A stretch of 5,912 nucleotides of DNA from contig SLQM01000031.1 in the NCBI GenBank assembly GCA_007131435.1, positions 1-5,912 of the forward strand. The letters are read 5' to 3'. Under the pieces are notes generated by a model. That model did no database searches. It was not told the origin of the DNA and worked only from the letters and a program-made list of their open reading frames with translations. The position numbers were made by a program, and so were the translations under genes. This document shows, one piece after another, positions 1 to 5,373 of this stretch (the stretch's first letter is position 1; every line of letters starts with the position of its first letter). Source of the stretch: Syntrophomonadaceae bacterium. GTDB lineage: Bacteria > Bacillota > Dethiobacteria > DTU022.

Positions 1-1382
1 AGTATTTTTAATATACGAGGAGCTGAGCTGTTAATATCTCCTGCCCCCATGGTAATAATCAAGTCGCCCGGTTTTGATTTAGCTGCTGCCTCAGCCTCAA
101 GCTTATAAATGTCATCATTTTGAATCACGGCTACATTACCCTTGGCCTTAATCTTATCTGCAAGGGCTTTTGATGTGGCTTCCGGAAGAGGTTTTTCACC
201 GGCAGAATATACACTATGCAGCAGCAGCTTATCGGCAGAGTCAAAGGCATTTGCATATTCTTCGATAAAATATGCTGTCCGGCTATAACGATGTGGCTGA
301 AACAAACAGATTATCCCACCTTCTGTTCTTTGACGGGCAGCTTCTAATGTAGCCCTGATTTCAGTGGGGTGATGGGCGTAATCATCAACAACAGTTACGC
401 CCCTTTCAACCCCAATAATCTCAAACCTGCGCCCCACTCCTTTAAAATCTTTTAATGCGTAAGTATAAGAAGCAGGATCAAGGCCCAATTGTGCTATTAG
501 CGCAAATGCCGCTACGGCATTACTTATATTATGATTTCCGGGAATACTGATTTTAATATTTTCTGCACATACTTTGCCGCGATGACAAAGATCAAAACGT
601 GATCCCAGGCCTTCTATTGCAATATTAGATGCACAATAGTCAGGCCTGGTTAAGGGATCGTTTTTTAATGCATAATAGATAACTTTGCAATCCAATTTAC
701 TCCCAAATTTACGCAGCTCTTGATCCTCAGCACAAATAACAGCAGTGCCATCCGGATGCACCTGGGACAGAAACTTGCAGTAAGCATTTACCAGGTTATC
801 ATACTTATTTTCATAATGCTCAAGATGATCAGCCTCAACACCTGTAACAATTGCCAAACGGGGATAATAGCGAACAAAAGAACTATCACTCTCATCCGCT
901 TCTGCAACCAGGTATTGGCTTTTTCCAATTCGGGCATTACTACCGTGGGCAGGCACAATCCCACCAATTATTGAAGTGGGATCAAAACCACCTTCTTCAA
1001 GTAATATAGAAACCATTGCTGTTGTAGTTGTTTTGCCGTGAGCACCGGCAATAGCTATTCCATAACTGCTGTTGATTAAAGCGGCCAGCAGCTCCGACCT
1101 GTGCCAAACAACAATTTCACCCCCTCTAGCTGCAGATAGCTCAGGATTATCTGGAGTTATCGCAGTAGAGAATATTACCAATTCCGCCTTGCCCAGGTTT
1201 TTTTCATGGTGATTTAAATAAACTTGGGCCCCTTTTTCTTTTAACATTTCTGTAACTATGGATTCTTTTATATCTGATCCACTGACACTATAACCTTTCT
1301 CAATTAAGACAAGGGCAAGCGCACTCATTCCATAACCACCGATACCGATAAAATGTATATTTTTTATATGATTAAGTAACAA
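1..1382 (-). CDS. murC: UDP-N-acetylmuramate--L-alanine ligase MurC (3' end cut by the window edge)
   Basis: MurC is a cytoplasmic ATP-dependent ligase that joins L-alanine to UDP-MurNAc, the first step of the peptidoglycan stem peptide. I read 460 uninterrupted codons from a TTG start. The N-terminal Rossmann motif GIGGYGMSALA is at residues 13-23 and the Mur-ligase P-loop GAHGKTTTT at about 113-121, with catalytic Lys117. EADESD is at 161-166, PGNHNISNA at 281-289, GVGRRFE at 315-321, DDYAHHPTE at 333-341, PHRYSRT at 363-369, and MGAGDI at 445-450 near the C-terminus. MurC is usually 450-470 residues, so only a few codons should be missing beyond position 1. The TTG start is preferred because AGGAGG (1394-1389) lies 6 nt upstream, and the first in-frame ATG falls inside the nucleotide-binding motif. 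The tyrosine in GIGGYGMS replaces a residue that is usually small or aliphatic. The gene follows tsaD after 272 nt and has its own likely promoter. Confidence 0.97.
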   Translation of the reverse strand, partial: MLLNHIKNIHFIGIGGYGMSALALVLIEKGYSVSGSDIKESIVTEMLKEKGAQVYLNHHEKNLGKAELVIFSTAITPDNPELSAARGGEIVVWHRSELLAALINSSYGIAIAGAHGKTTTTAMVSILLEEGGFDPTSIIGGIVPAHGSNARIGKSQYLVAEADESDSSFVRYYPRLAIVTGVEADHLEHYENKYDNLVNAYCKFLSQVHPDGTAVICAEDQELRKFGSKLDCKVIYYALKNDPLTRPDYCASNIAIEGLGSRFDLCHRGKVCAENIKISIPGNHNISNAVAAFALIAQLGLDPASYTYALKDFKGVGRRFEIIGVERGVTVVDDYAHHPTEIRATLEAARQRTEGGIICLFQPHRYSRTAYFIEEYANAFDSADKLLLHSVYSAGEKPLPEATSKALADKIKAKGNVAVIQNDDIYKLEAEAAAKSKPGDLIITMGAGDINSSAPRILKI

Positions 1383-1388
1383 GTCCTG

Positions 1389-1394
1389 CCTCCT
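1389..1394 (-). promoter_or_regulatory. Shine-Dalgarno sequence that fixes the TTG start of murC
   Basis: A perfect AGGAGG sits 6 nt before the TTG at 1382-1380. It supports TTG over any later start, because the first downstream in-frame ATG (residue 19) is inside the conserved GIGGYGMS motif. Confidence 0.85.
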
Positions 1395-1402
1395 TTTAAA
1401 GG

Positions 1403-1431
1403 ATTATACCAACCATCAATTATATTGTCGA
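1403..1431 (-). promoter_or_regulatory. Probable sigma-A promoter of murC with extended -10
   Basis: On the minus strand there is TCGACA (1431-1426, five of six matches to TTGACA), a 17-nt spacer, and a perfect TATAAT (1408-1403) preceded by TGG, which fits the TGn extended -10. Transcription should start near 1396. That leaves an untranslated leader of only about 14 nt, beginning just upstream of the AGGAGG. Inferred from consensus only. Confidence 0.65.
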
Positions 1432-1461
1432 ACGGCAAACTACTCTCTAAGATTTTCTACT

Positions 1462-1489
1462 ACAATATTATGCAAACTTGTTATGTCAA
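1462..1489 (-). promoter_or_regulatory. Possible second, upstream promoter of murC
   Basis: A perfect TTGACA (1489-1484) is followed after 16 nt by TATTGT (1467-1462, four of six matches). It would start a transcript near 1455 and give murC a leader of about 70 nt. It is weaker than the promoter at 1403-1431 because of the poor -10, and it also overlaps a short unsupported reading frame. Confidence 0.3.
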
Positions 1490-1510
1490 CTGAACAGGGG
1501 TTTTGGTAAA

Positions 1511-1529
1511 TTAAATAGCCTTTATTTAA
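1511..1529. repeat. AT-rich perfect inverted repeat in the tsaD-murC intergenic region
   Basis: TTAAATA (1511-1517) and TATTTAA (1523-1529) are exact inverted arms of 7 bp around a GCCTT loop. The stem has no G-C pairs and no T-run follows on the minus strand, so it is not a credible intrinsic terminator for tsaD. It could be a protein-binding palindrome or chance in AT-rich DNA. Confidence 0.4.
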
Positions 1530-1553
1530 GGTTTTCAAGAATTCCATTTTAAG

Positions 1554-1625
1554 TAATCCACATTATGCACAGACTTATTAACAGTTTATTAGAGTAAATA
1601 GGGCACTTTTATCCGGTTATGAACA
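1554..1625 (+). promoter_or_regulatory. Cluster of DnaA-box-like 9-mers between tsaD and murC
   Basis: Four same-orientation words resemble the DnaA box TTATNCACA. TAATCCACA (1554-1562) has one mismatch, TTATGCACA (1563-1571) is a full match and abuts the first, and TTATTAACA (1575-1583) and TTATGAACA (1617-1625) each have one mismatch. A fifth, TTATGCAAA (1468-1476), lies nearer murC. They could be a DnaA-binding regulatory or titration site. The other marks of an origin (dnaA or dnaN alongside, an obvious unwinding element) are not seen here. The function is inferred. Confidence 0.35.
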
Positions 1626-1654
1626 GGTTAAGCAGATTGTTTACATAAATCAAG

Positions 1655-2683
1655 CTACTTAACTGGTAACCCTGGTTGCGCATTCAGGTTTAAAGAAGCA
1701 AAATTTCTTTCAAGATATAGGGGGTATGCAGCTGCTGCTATCATGGCCGCATTATCGGTGCAAAGCACCAGCTTTGGAATATGAAGTTCAGTGTTGGGCA
1801 GAATAGTTTCTATACGTTCTCTCATCCATTCACGAAGTCGACTATTGGAAGCAACGCCTCCGGCAAGTAAAACTGCTTTTGCGCCATATTCTTTTGCTGC
1901 AACCAATGTTTTTTCAACCAATACCTCTAAAAGCGCTTCCTGGAAGGATGCTGCCAGGTCAGGTATGCTTACTAACTCTTCCTTTCTCCGGGCATGATAA
2001 AGGTGATTAATAACTGCTGTCTTCAGGCCGCTAAAACTGAAATCAAAGCGGCCTTCGTCACCTAACCAGGAGCGGGGAAATGCTATTGCAGAGGGATTTC
2101 CGTCACGAGCAAGCTTGTCAATTACCGGTCCGCCGGGATAACCTAACTCCAATAGCCTTGCAACCTTGTCATATGCTTCACCTGCAGCGTCATCCCGTGT
2201 ACTGCCAAGGAGGACCATCTCCTTCGGTCCCGTAACCAGCAATAGCTCCGTATGGCCACCGGAAACTATCAGGACAACCGTAGGGTAAACACGGGGCGCG
2301 CCATCAAGATAATTTGCATAAAGATGAGCCTGAAGGTGGTTTACTGCGATCAAGGGCTTTTTTAAACCATAGGCAAGCGCCTTGGCAGTAGACACACCTA
2401 CTAAAAGAGCACCAACAAGCCCCGGGCCGTATGATACGGAAAGAGCATCAAGATCTTGAAAAGATACTCCTGCTTCATGCATTGCATTATTAATGATCGT
2501 GTTAATGATCGTTAGGTGTTGCCGCGATGCTATTTCTGGCACTACCCCGCCATAGCGCGAATGCAGTTCAACCTGGGATGATATAATATTACTAAGCATT
2601 TCTTGTCCATCGGCAACTACAGCTGCCGCTGTTTCATCACAAGAAGTTTCAATTCCCAAAATTAAAGTTTTATTATCCGCCAC
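1655..2683 (-). CDS. tsaD: tRNA threonylcarbamoyladenosine transferase subunit TsaD (Gcp/YgjD/Kae1 family)
   Basis: TsaD is the catalytic subunit that moves the threonylcarbamoyl group from TC-AMP to N6 of A37 in ANN-reading tRNAs, working in the cytoplasm with TsaB and TsaE. The 342 residues match the usual length of about 340. Hallmarks in order are IETSCDET (11-18), HSRYGGVVPEIASRQH (41-56), NHLQAH (115-120, whose His116 and His120 fit the metal ligands), SGGHT (141-145), DDAAGEAYDKVARLL (164-178), GYPGGP (181-186), FSFSGLKTA (215-223), AGGVASNS (274-281) and CTDNAAMIA (308-316), whose Asp310 fits the third metal ligand. The start is GTG, with GAGGAG at 2695-2690 six nucleotides upstream. 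It is the last gene of the tsa group, 49 nt after rimI. An imperfect 12-nt tandem repeat at 2490-2513 encodes TIINTIIN, but the local length looks normal. No frameshift or missing motif was seen. Confidence 0.98.
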   Translation of the reverse strand: MADNKTLILGIETSCDETAAAVVADGQEMLSNIISSQVELHSRYGGVVPEIASRQHLTIINTIINNAMHEAGVSFQDLDALSVSYGPGLVGALLVGVSTAKALAYGLKKPLIAVNHLQAHLYANYLDGAPRVYPTVVLIVSGGHTELLLVTGPKEMVLLGSTRDDAAGEAYDKVARLLELGYPGGPVIDKLARDGNPSAIAFPRSWLGDEGRFDFSFSGLKTAVINHLYHARRKEELVSIPDLAASFQEALLEVLVEKTLVAAKEYGAKAVLLAGGVASNSRLREWMRERIETILPNTELHIPKLVLCTDNAAMIAAAAYPLYLERNFASLNLNAQPGLPVK

Positions 2684-2732
2684 TGAGAGCTCCTCATTGA
2701 TAATATTTATAACCAGTTAGATATTACAAATT

Positions 2733-3263
2733 TTATACTGTATAATTAAGATCATCTTTTGTCATTATCAGGGCATCTTCGTCTACATAATATTTCTTGC
2801 GGTGTCCATATACTTTGAATCCATATTTCTCGTAAAAGTTCCTCGCTGCCCTGTTACTGGGCCGCACTTCCAGGGTAAGGTAACGTGCACCTTGCTTGTG
2901 CATATAAACAAAAAGGGTTTCAAGTAATAGAGAAGCAATACCCTGTCGACGGTATTTTTTTTCAACAGCAAGAGTTGTTATATGCACTTCGTCCAATATA
3001 CTCCAGGCCCCGATATAAGCAACAACCACCCCATTAATTCTTGCCACATAATATGAAGCAAGTTGATTATAGAGCAGTTCAGTGCGAAATGATTCCAGGG
3101 GCCATGGATCTTTGAAGGACTCTAATTCTATAGCTGCAACGGCATAAATATCGGCTTCAACCATGGGCTCAATTATGATTGGCCCATTCTTGTGAATATA
3201 TTCATGTTCTATTTCACCCATATCCTTTGCTAATAGCTCCTTAAGAAGTATTGCCACTTTCAT
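2733..3263 (-). CDS. rimI: RimI-type GNAT N-acetyltransferase
   Basis: RimI acetylates the N-terminal alanine of ribosomal protein S18 in E. coli, using acetyl-CoA. In many bacteria the gene lies in the tsaE-tsaB-tsaD cluster, as here. Counting from the ATG at 3263 (176 residues), the GNAT fold shows DEVHITTLAV (91-100), the acetyl-CoA loop RRQGIASLLL (105-114), LEVRPSNRAARNFYEKYGF (131-149), whose tyrosine after ARNF fits the usual general acid, and a basic end with HRKKYY. The family core begins near residue 28, so the N-terminus is longer than normal. Candidate starts are TTG at 3266, the adjacent ATG at 3263 (AAAGG lies 7 nt upstream) and ATG at 3221. The last gives a more typical length but leaves AAGGAG 15 nt away, which is too far. 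With the 3263 start the gene overlaps tsaB by 23 nt, suggesting translational coupling. The true substrate is not shown by sequence. Confidence 0.93.
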   Translation of the reverse strand: MKVAILLKELLAKDMGEIEHEYIHKNGPIIIEPMVEADIYAVAAIELESFKDPWPLESFRTELLYNQLASYYVARINGVVVAYIGAWSILDEVHITTLAVEKKYRRQGIASLLLETLFVYMHKQGARYLTLEVRPSNRAARNFYEKYGFKVYGHRKKYYVDEDALIMTKDDLNYTV

Positions 3264-3960
3264 CAAGCAGCCTTTCTGCTTCAGGTCGCCTTAAATAACG
3301 TGGCAAAAGATCAAGATATGAAGATTCAGGGTTTTTATTTAAAACTTTCACGCCCAGCATTGCTACCAGGGCAGCCCTGCAAAACCTGAAGGGTGCCGGT
3401 GGCACTATAGCATGGCCTGCTGGCAAACCCTCGAACAATTTTTCCCCATAACTATTTAGACCCTCTCCCAGAAACATGATCGGCTCTTTAAAATTACCCA
3501 GGGTTGTCAGTAGCTCTTCAACTGAAATTGCAACAGGCTCAATCAAAGTTTCAATTTTACAGGGAACATATATGCTTCGCCTAAATAGAGCAGAATAAAC
3601 CTGGCTACGCCTGGCATCTAAAACTGGACAAATTAAAATCCCCTGTTCAAAAATTCCTTCAGCCATAGCCTGTAATGTACAAACCGGTACTGCCTTAACA
3701 TTTAAAGCCTGGGCCAAACCCCTTGCAGTAGCCACACCGATTCGCAAACCGGTAAATGATCCTGGACCGGCTGCGACTGCAATGCAAGTAATGTCATCAA
3801 TTCTTTTATCGCTTTCATTTAAAAGGATATCAATCAAAGGCATTAAACGTTCAGAGTGTGTTTTTTTTATATTAAGTGTCATTTCTGACAATACCTTATC
3901 TTTTTGCAGCAAAGCAACGCTGCAAGATAATGTGCTGGTATCAATGCCAAGAATTAACAG
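3241..3960 (-). CDS. tsaB: tRNA threonylcarbamoyladenosine biosynthesis protein TsaB (YeaZ family), CTG start
   Basis: TsaB is the non-catalytic ASKHA-fold partner that dimerises with TsaD and helps assemble the t6A complex with TsaE. From the CTG at 3960 the protein has 239 residues, within the usual 220-240. It begins with the family signature MLILGIDTST (1-10), followed by HSERLMP (35-41), the strongly conserved GPGSFTGLRIGVATARGLA (65-83), and LDARRSQVYSALF in the middle. The start is forced. The frame has a TAA at 3981-3979, and there is no ATG, GTG or TTG before IDTST. The CTG lies 8 nt after a strong GGGAGGAG. The next standard start (TTG at 3912) would remove the signature. The gene follows the MORN gene after 64 nt and overlaps rimI at its end. 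A single sequencing error in a true ATG, TTG or GTG is the main alternative to genuine CTG initiation. Confidence 0.95.
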   Translation of the reverse strand: MLILGIDTSTLSCSVALLQKDKVLSEMTLNIKKTHSERLMPLIDILLNESDKRIDDITCIAVAAGPGSFTGLRIGVATARGLAQALNVKAVPVCTLQAMAEGIFEQGILICPVLDARRSQVYSALFRRSIYVPCKIETLIEPVAISVEELLTTLGNFKEPIMFLGEGLNSYGEKLFEGLPAGHAIVPPAPFRFCRAALVAMLGVKVLNKNPESSYLDLLPRYLRRPEAERLLDESGNTS

Positions 3961-3976
3961 AAGAAATACTCCTCCC
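3958..3976 (-). promoter_or_regulatory. Ribosome binding site and CTG start codon of tsaB
   Basis: GGGAGGAG (3976-3969) is followed by an 8-nt spacer and CTG (3960-3958). This near-perfect Shine-Dalgarno sequence, with the TsaB signature starting right after the CTG, decides the start. Two in-frame stops (TAA TAA, 3984-3979) just upstream exclude a longer protein. Confidence 0.75.
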
Positions 3977-4024
3977 GGTTATTAATAGTTCTCCCTGTAA
4001 TTATTCCACCAATTCATGTTCTTT

Positions 4025-4774
4025 CTAGTAGCCCTCTAAAACAATGCCATCGTCATATAATAATTTGCCCTGGCCGTGAAATTTACCATCTGCCCACTCA
4101 CCTTCATATACTGCTCCGTCAGGATATTCCATCCTGCCAAACCCGTGAAAACGGCCTTCTATAAATTCACCTTCATAAAAAGATCCATCTTCTGCCCAGT
4201 ATTTACCTTCACCATCAAAAAGGTCATACTTAAACTCCCCGATATACTTCGAGCCATCAAGGCTTGTCATGGTTCCCAGTCCATGAAACATGCCATCAGA
4301 GAATTCGCCTTCATAGGTTATACCAGAAGGTGATAGGTATACTCCCTGCCCATGGTATTTATTTTCCTTAAAATCGCCGATATATCTTTCTCCTGATGGA
4401 TAACTGATAGTCCCATCACCATGGGCCTTTCCTTTATAGAATTCACCCTGGTATGTTGCACCATCTTCGCGAATCAAGATTCCATATCCATGAATTATAT
4501 CGTCGTACATTTCTCCATCGTAGCGTTCACCCTTGGAAGTTATAATTGTTCCAACACCATGCATTCTACCATTTACCCATTGTCCTTCGTAACGGTCACC
4601 TCCCGGATGCGTCCACTTACCATGGCCATGAGGACGGCCGGCTTTTATTTCCCCCGAGTATGTACCGTCATTCCAGGGTATCGATCCTTCTATTTGGCAT
4701 CCGCAAAGTATCATAAAGGCAATGATCATTAGAAAAATGATAAATGTTACTGGTAAACTACTTTTGTACAGCAT
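4025..4774 (-). CDS. MORN-repeat lipoprotein of unknown function
   Basis: The 249-residue protein has a short lysine-containing head, a hydrophobic segment (about 7-25) and the lipobox LCGC, so Cys26 should be lipidated by Lgt and the protein anchored on the outer face of the membrane. From Tyr39 to residue 245 it is entirely MORN repeats: nine units of exactly 23 residues with the pattern YxGEF-xxGxxHGxG-xxxxxDGxx, then LEGY. MORN repeats form elongated beta-hairpin solenoids that are linked in eukaryotes to membrane and lipid contact; bacterial roles are mostly unknown. No enzymatic domain is present. The ATG has AGGAGA 10 nt upstream, directly after the tsaE stop, so the two genes appear co-transcribed. 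This gene is not a usual member of the t6A operon, and its function cannot be assigned. Confidence 0.92.
   Translation of the reverse strand: MLYKSSLPVTFIIFLMIIAFMILCGCQIEGSIPWNDGTYSGEIKAGRPHGHGKWTHPGGDRYEGQWVNGRMHGVGTIITSKGERYDGEMYDDIIHGYGILIREDGATYQGEFYKGKAHGDGTISYPSGERYIGDFKENKYHGQGVYLSPSGITYEGEFSDGMFHGLGTMTSLDGSKYIGEFKYDLFDGEGKYWAEDGSFYEGEFIEGRFHGFGRMEYPDGAVYEGEWADGKFHGQGKLLYDDGIVLEGY
4040..4660 (-). repeat. Nine tandem 69-nt units encoding MORN repeats
   Basis: The coding sequence has a strict 69-nt period (9 x 69 = 621 nt) with no insertions between units. Units begin at YSGEI, YEGQW, YDGEM, YQGEF, YIGDF, YEGEF, YIGEF, YEGEF and YEGEW. The HGxG turn is kept in eight units and is DGEG in the seventh. 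The units are quite diverged from one another, so the array looks old rather than recently amplified. Confidence 0.93.
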
Positions 4775-4790
4775 ATATTTCTGCTCTCCT

Positions 4791-5309
4791 TTACAATTTA
4801 AGCGTTCTATCAGTATCCAGTTTAAGATGACTAAATAGTCTCTTTACTGCAAGAGTAGCCGAATAGCCATGTGCGACAAATGTCAGCCTTCGCTTTTCAC
4901 CTTCATTATCAAAGTATAGCTCCAAAAATATTTCCAGGAAATCCGTCGGAATAAGCGAAGGTAATCGTTCCGCCCACTCAACAAAAGCAATCCCATCACC
5001 CGGCAGGTAATCCTCAAAACCCATTCCAATAGCTTCCTCCAGGTCAGCTTCATATAAACGGTAGTAGTCAAAATGATAAACGGGAAAGCGTCCACGGTAA
5101 TTTTTTAATAAAACAAAAGTAGGACTGGTAACCTGTTCTATAACTCCTAAACCTTTTGCTGCGCCACGTACGAAGACTGTTTTACCTGCGCCAAGACTTC
5201 CCTTTAATGCAATTACCATGGGCGGTTCAATTATTTTGCCAAGGGTCTCCCCTATATAAGCTGTCTCTTTTTCATTCCTGGTAATGACAGAATGGCTATT
5301 ATGCTGCAT
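4791..5309 (-). CDS. tsaE: tRNA threonylcarbamoyladenosine biosynthesis ATPase TsaE (YjeE/YdiB family)
   Basis: TsaE is the P-loop ATPase that binds the TsaB-TsaD complex and is needed for repeated t6A synthesis. The 172 residues show the Walker A motif GSLGAGKT (37-44), the TSPTF segment (61-65), YHFDYYRLY (78-86) and the terminal signature VEWAERL (110-116). The family is usually about 150-160 residues, and the extra length is a short C-terminal tail after the core. The ATG start is preceded by a purine-rich GAAGGGG, with a slightly short spacing of 4 nt from its end. It is the first gene after the promoter at 5342-5370, and its TAA stop runs directly into the Shine-Dalgarno sequence of the MORN gene 16 nt before that start. 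Confidence 0.97.
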   Translation of the reverse strand: MQHNSHSVITRNEKETAYIGETLGKIIEPPMVIALKGSLGAGKTVFVRGAAKGLGVIEQVTSPTFVLLKNYRGRFPVYHFDYYRLYEADLEEAIGMGFEDYLPGDGIAFVEWAERLPSLIPTDFLEIFLELYFDNEGEKRRLTFVAHGYSATLAVKRLFSHLKLDTDRTLKL

Positions 5310-5341
5310 ACGGCCCCTTCTTGTTACTTAATTGTGGATTA

Positions 5342-5370
5342 ATTATAGCTTTATATAAATAGTCGTGCAA
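5342..5370 (-). promoter_or_regulatory. Probable sigma-A promoter of the tsaE operon
   Basis: On the minus strand TTGCAC (5370-5365) is followed by a 17-nt spacer and a perfect TATAAT (5347-5342). The -35 keeps only the TTG part of the consensus. A start near 5335 gives a leader of about 26 nt that includes the tsaE ribosome site. It lies in the 64-nt gap after the ABC-F stop codon. Inferred from consensus only. Confidence 0.65.
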
Positions 5371-5373
5371 ACA

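Noticed and set aside
720..974. Plus-strand open frame of 84 codons inside murC
   Set aside because: It lies antisense to conserved murC codons and has no recognisable domain, so it is a shadow frame.
1440..1547. A 35-codon minus-strand reading frame (begins MEFLKTLNKGYLIYQ) between tsaD and murC
   Set aside because: It has no Shine-Dalgarno sequence before the ATG, contains the candidate TTGACA promoter element, and resembles no family I know. A frame this short is easily chance. Conservation or ribosome profiling could revive it.
1554..1625. Chromosomal replication origin
   Set aside because: DnaA-box-like words are present, but there is no dnaA or dnaN neighbour and no clear unwinding element, and the boxes are mostly imperfect. 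Only a regulatory cluster is supported.
2700..2729. Possible internal promoter before tsaD (TTGTAA-18-TATTAT, minus strand)
   Set aside because: The predicted start would fall inside the tsaD ribosome site and cut it off. The -35 is weak and the region is AT-rich, so chance is likely.
2733..2745. Palindrome TTATAC-T-GTATAA at the end of rimI
   Set aside because: The arms are only 6 bp and AT-rich, and it overlaps the last codons and stop of rimI. This is too little to call an operator.
4040..4660. Recently expanded tandem repeat or phase-variable array
   Set aside because: The nine 69-nt units are well diverged in sequence although equal in length. This argues for old protein repeats under selection rather than recent slippage.
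4421..4732. Plus-strand open frame of 103 codons across the MORN gene
   Set aside because: It is antisense to the 69-nt MORN repeats, whose regular composition keeps the opposite frame open. It has no family features.
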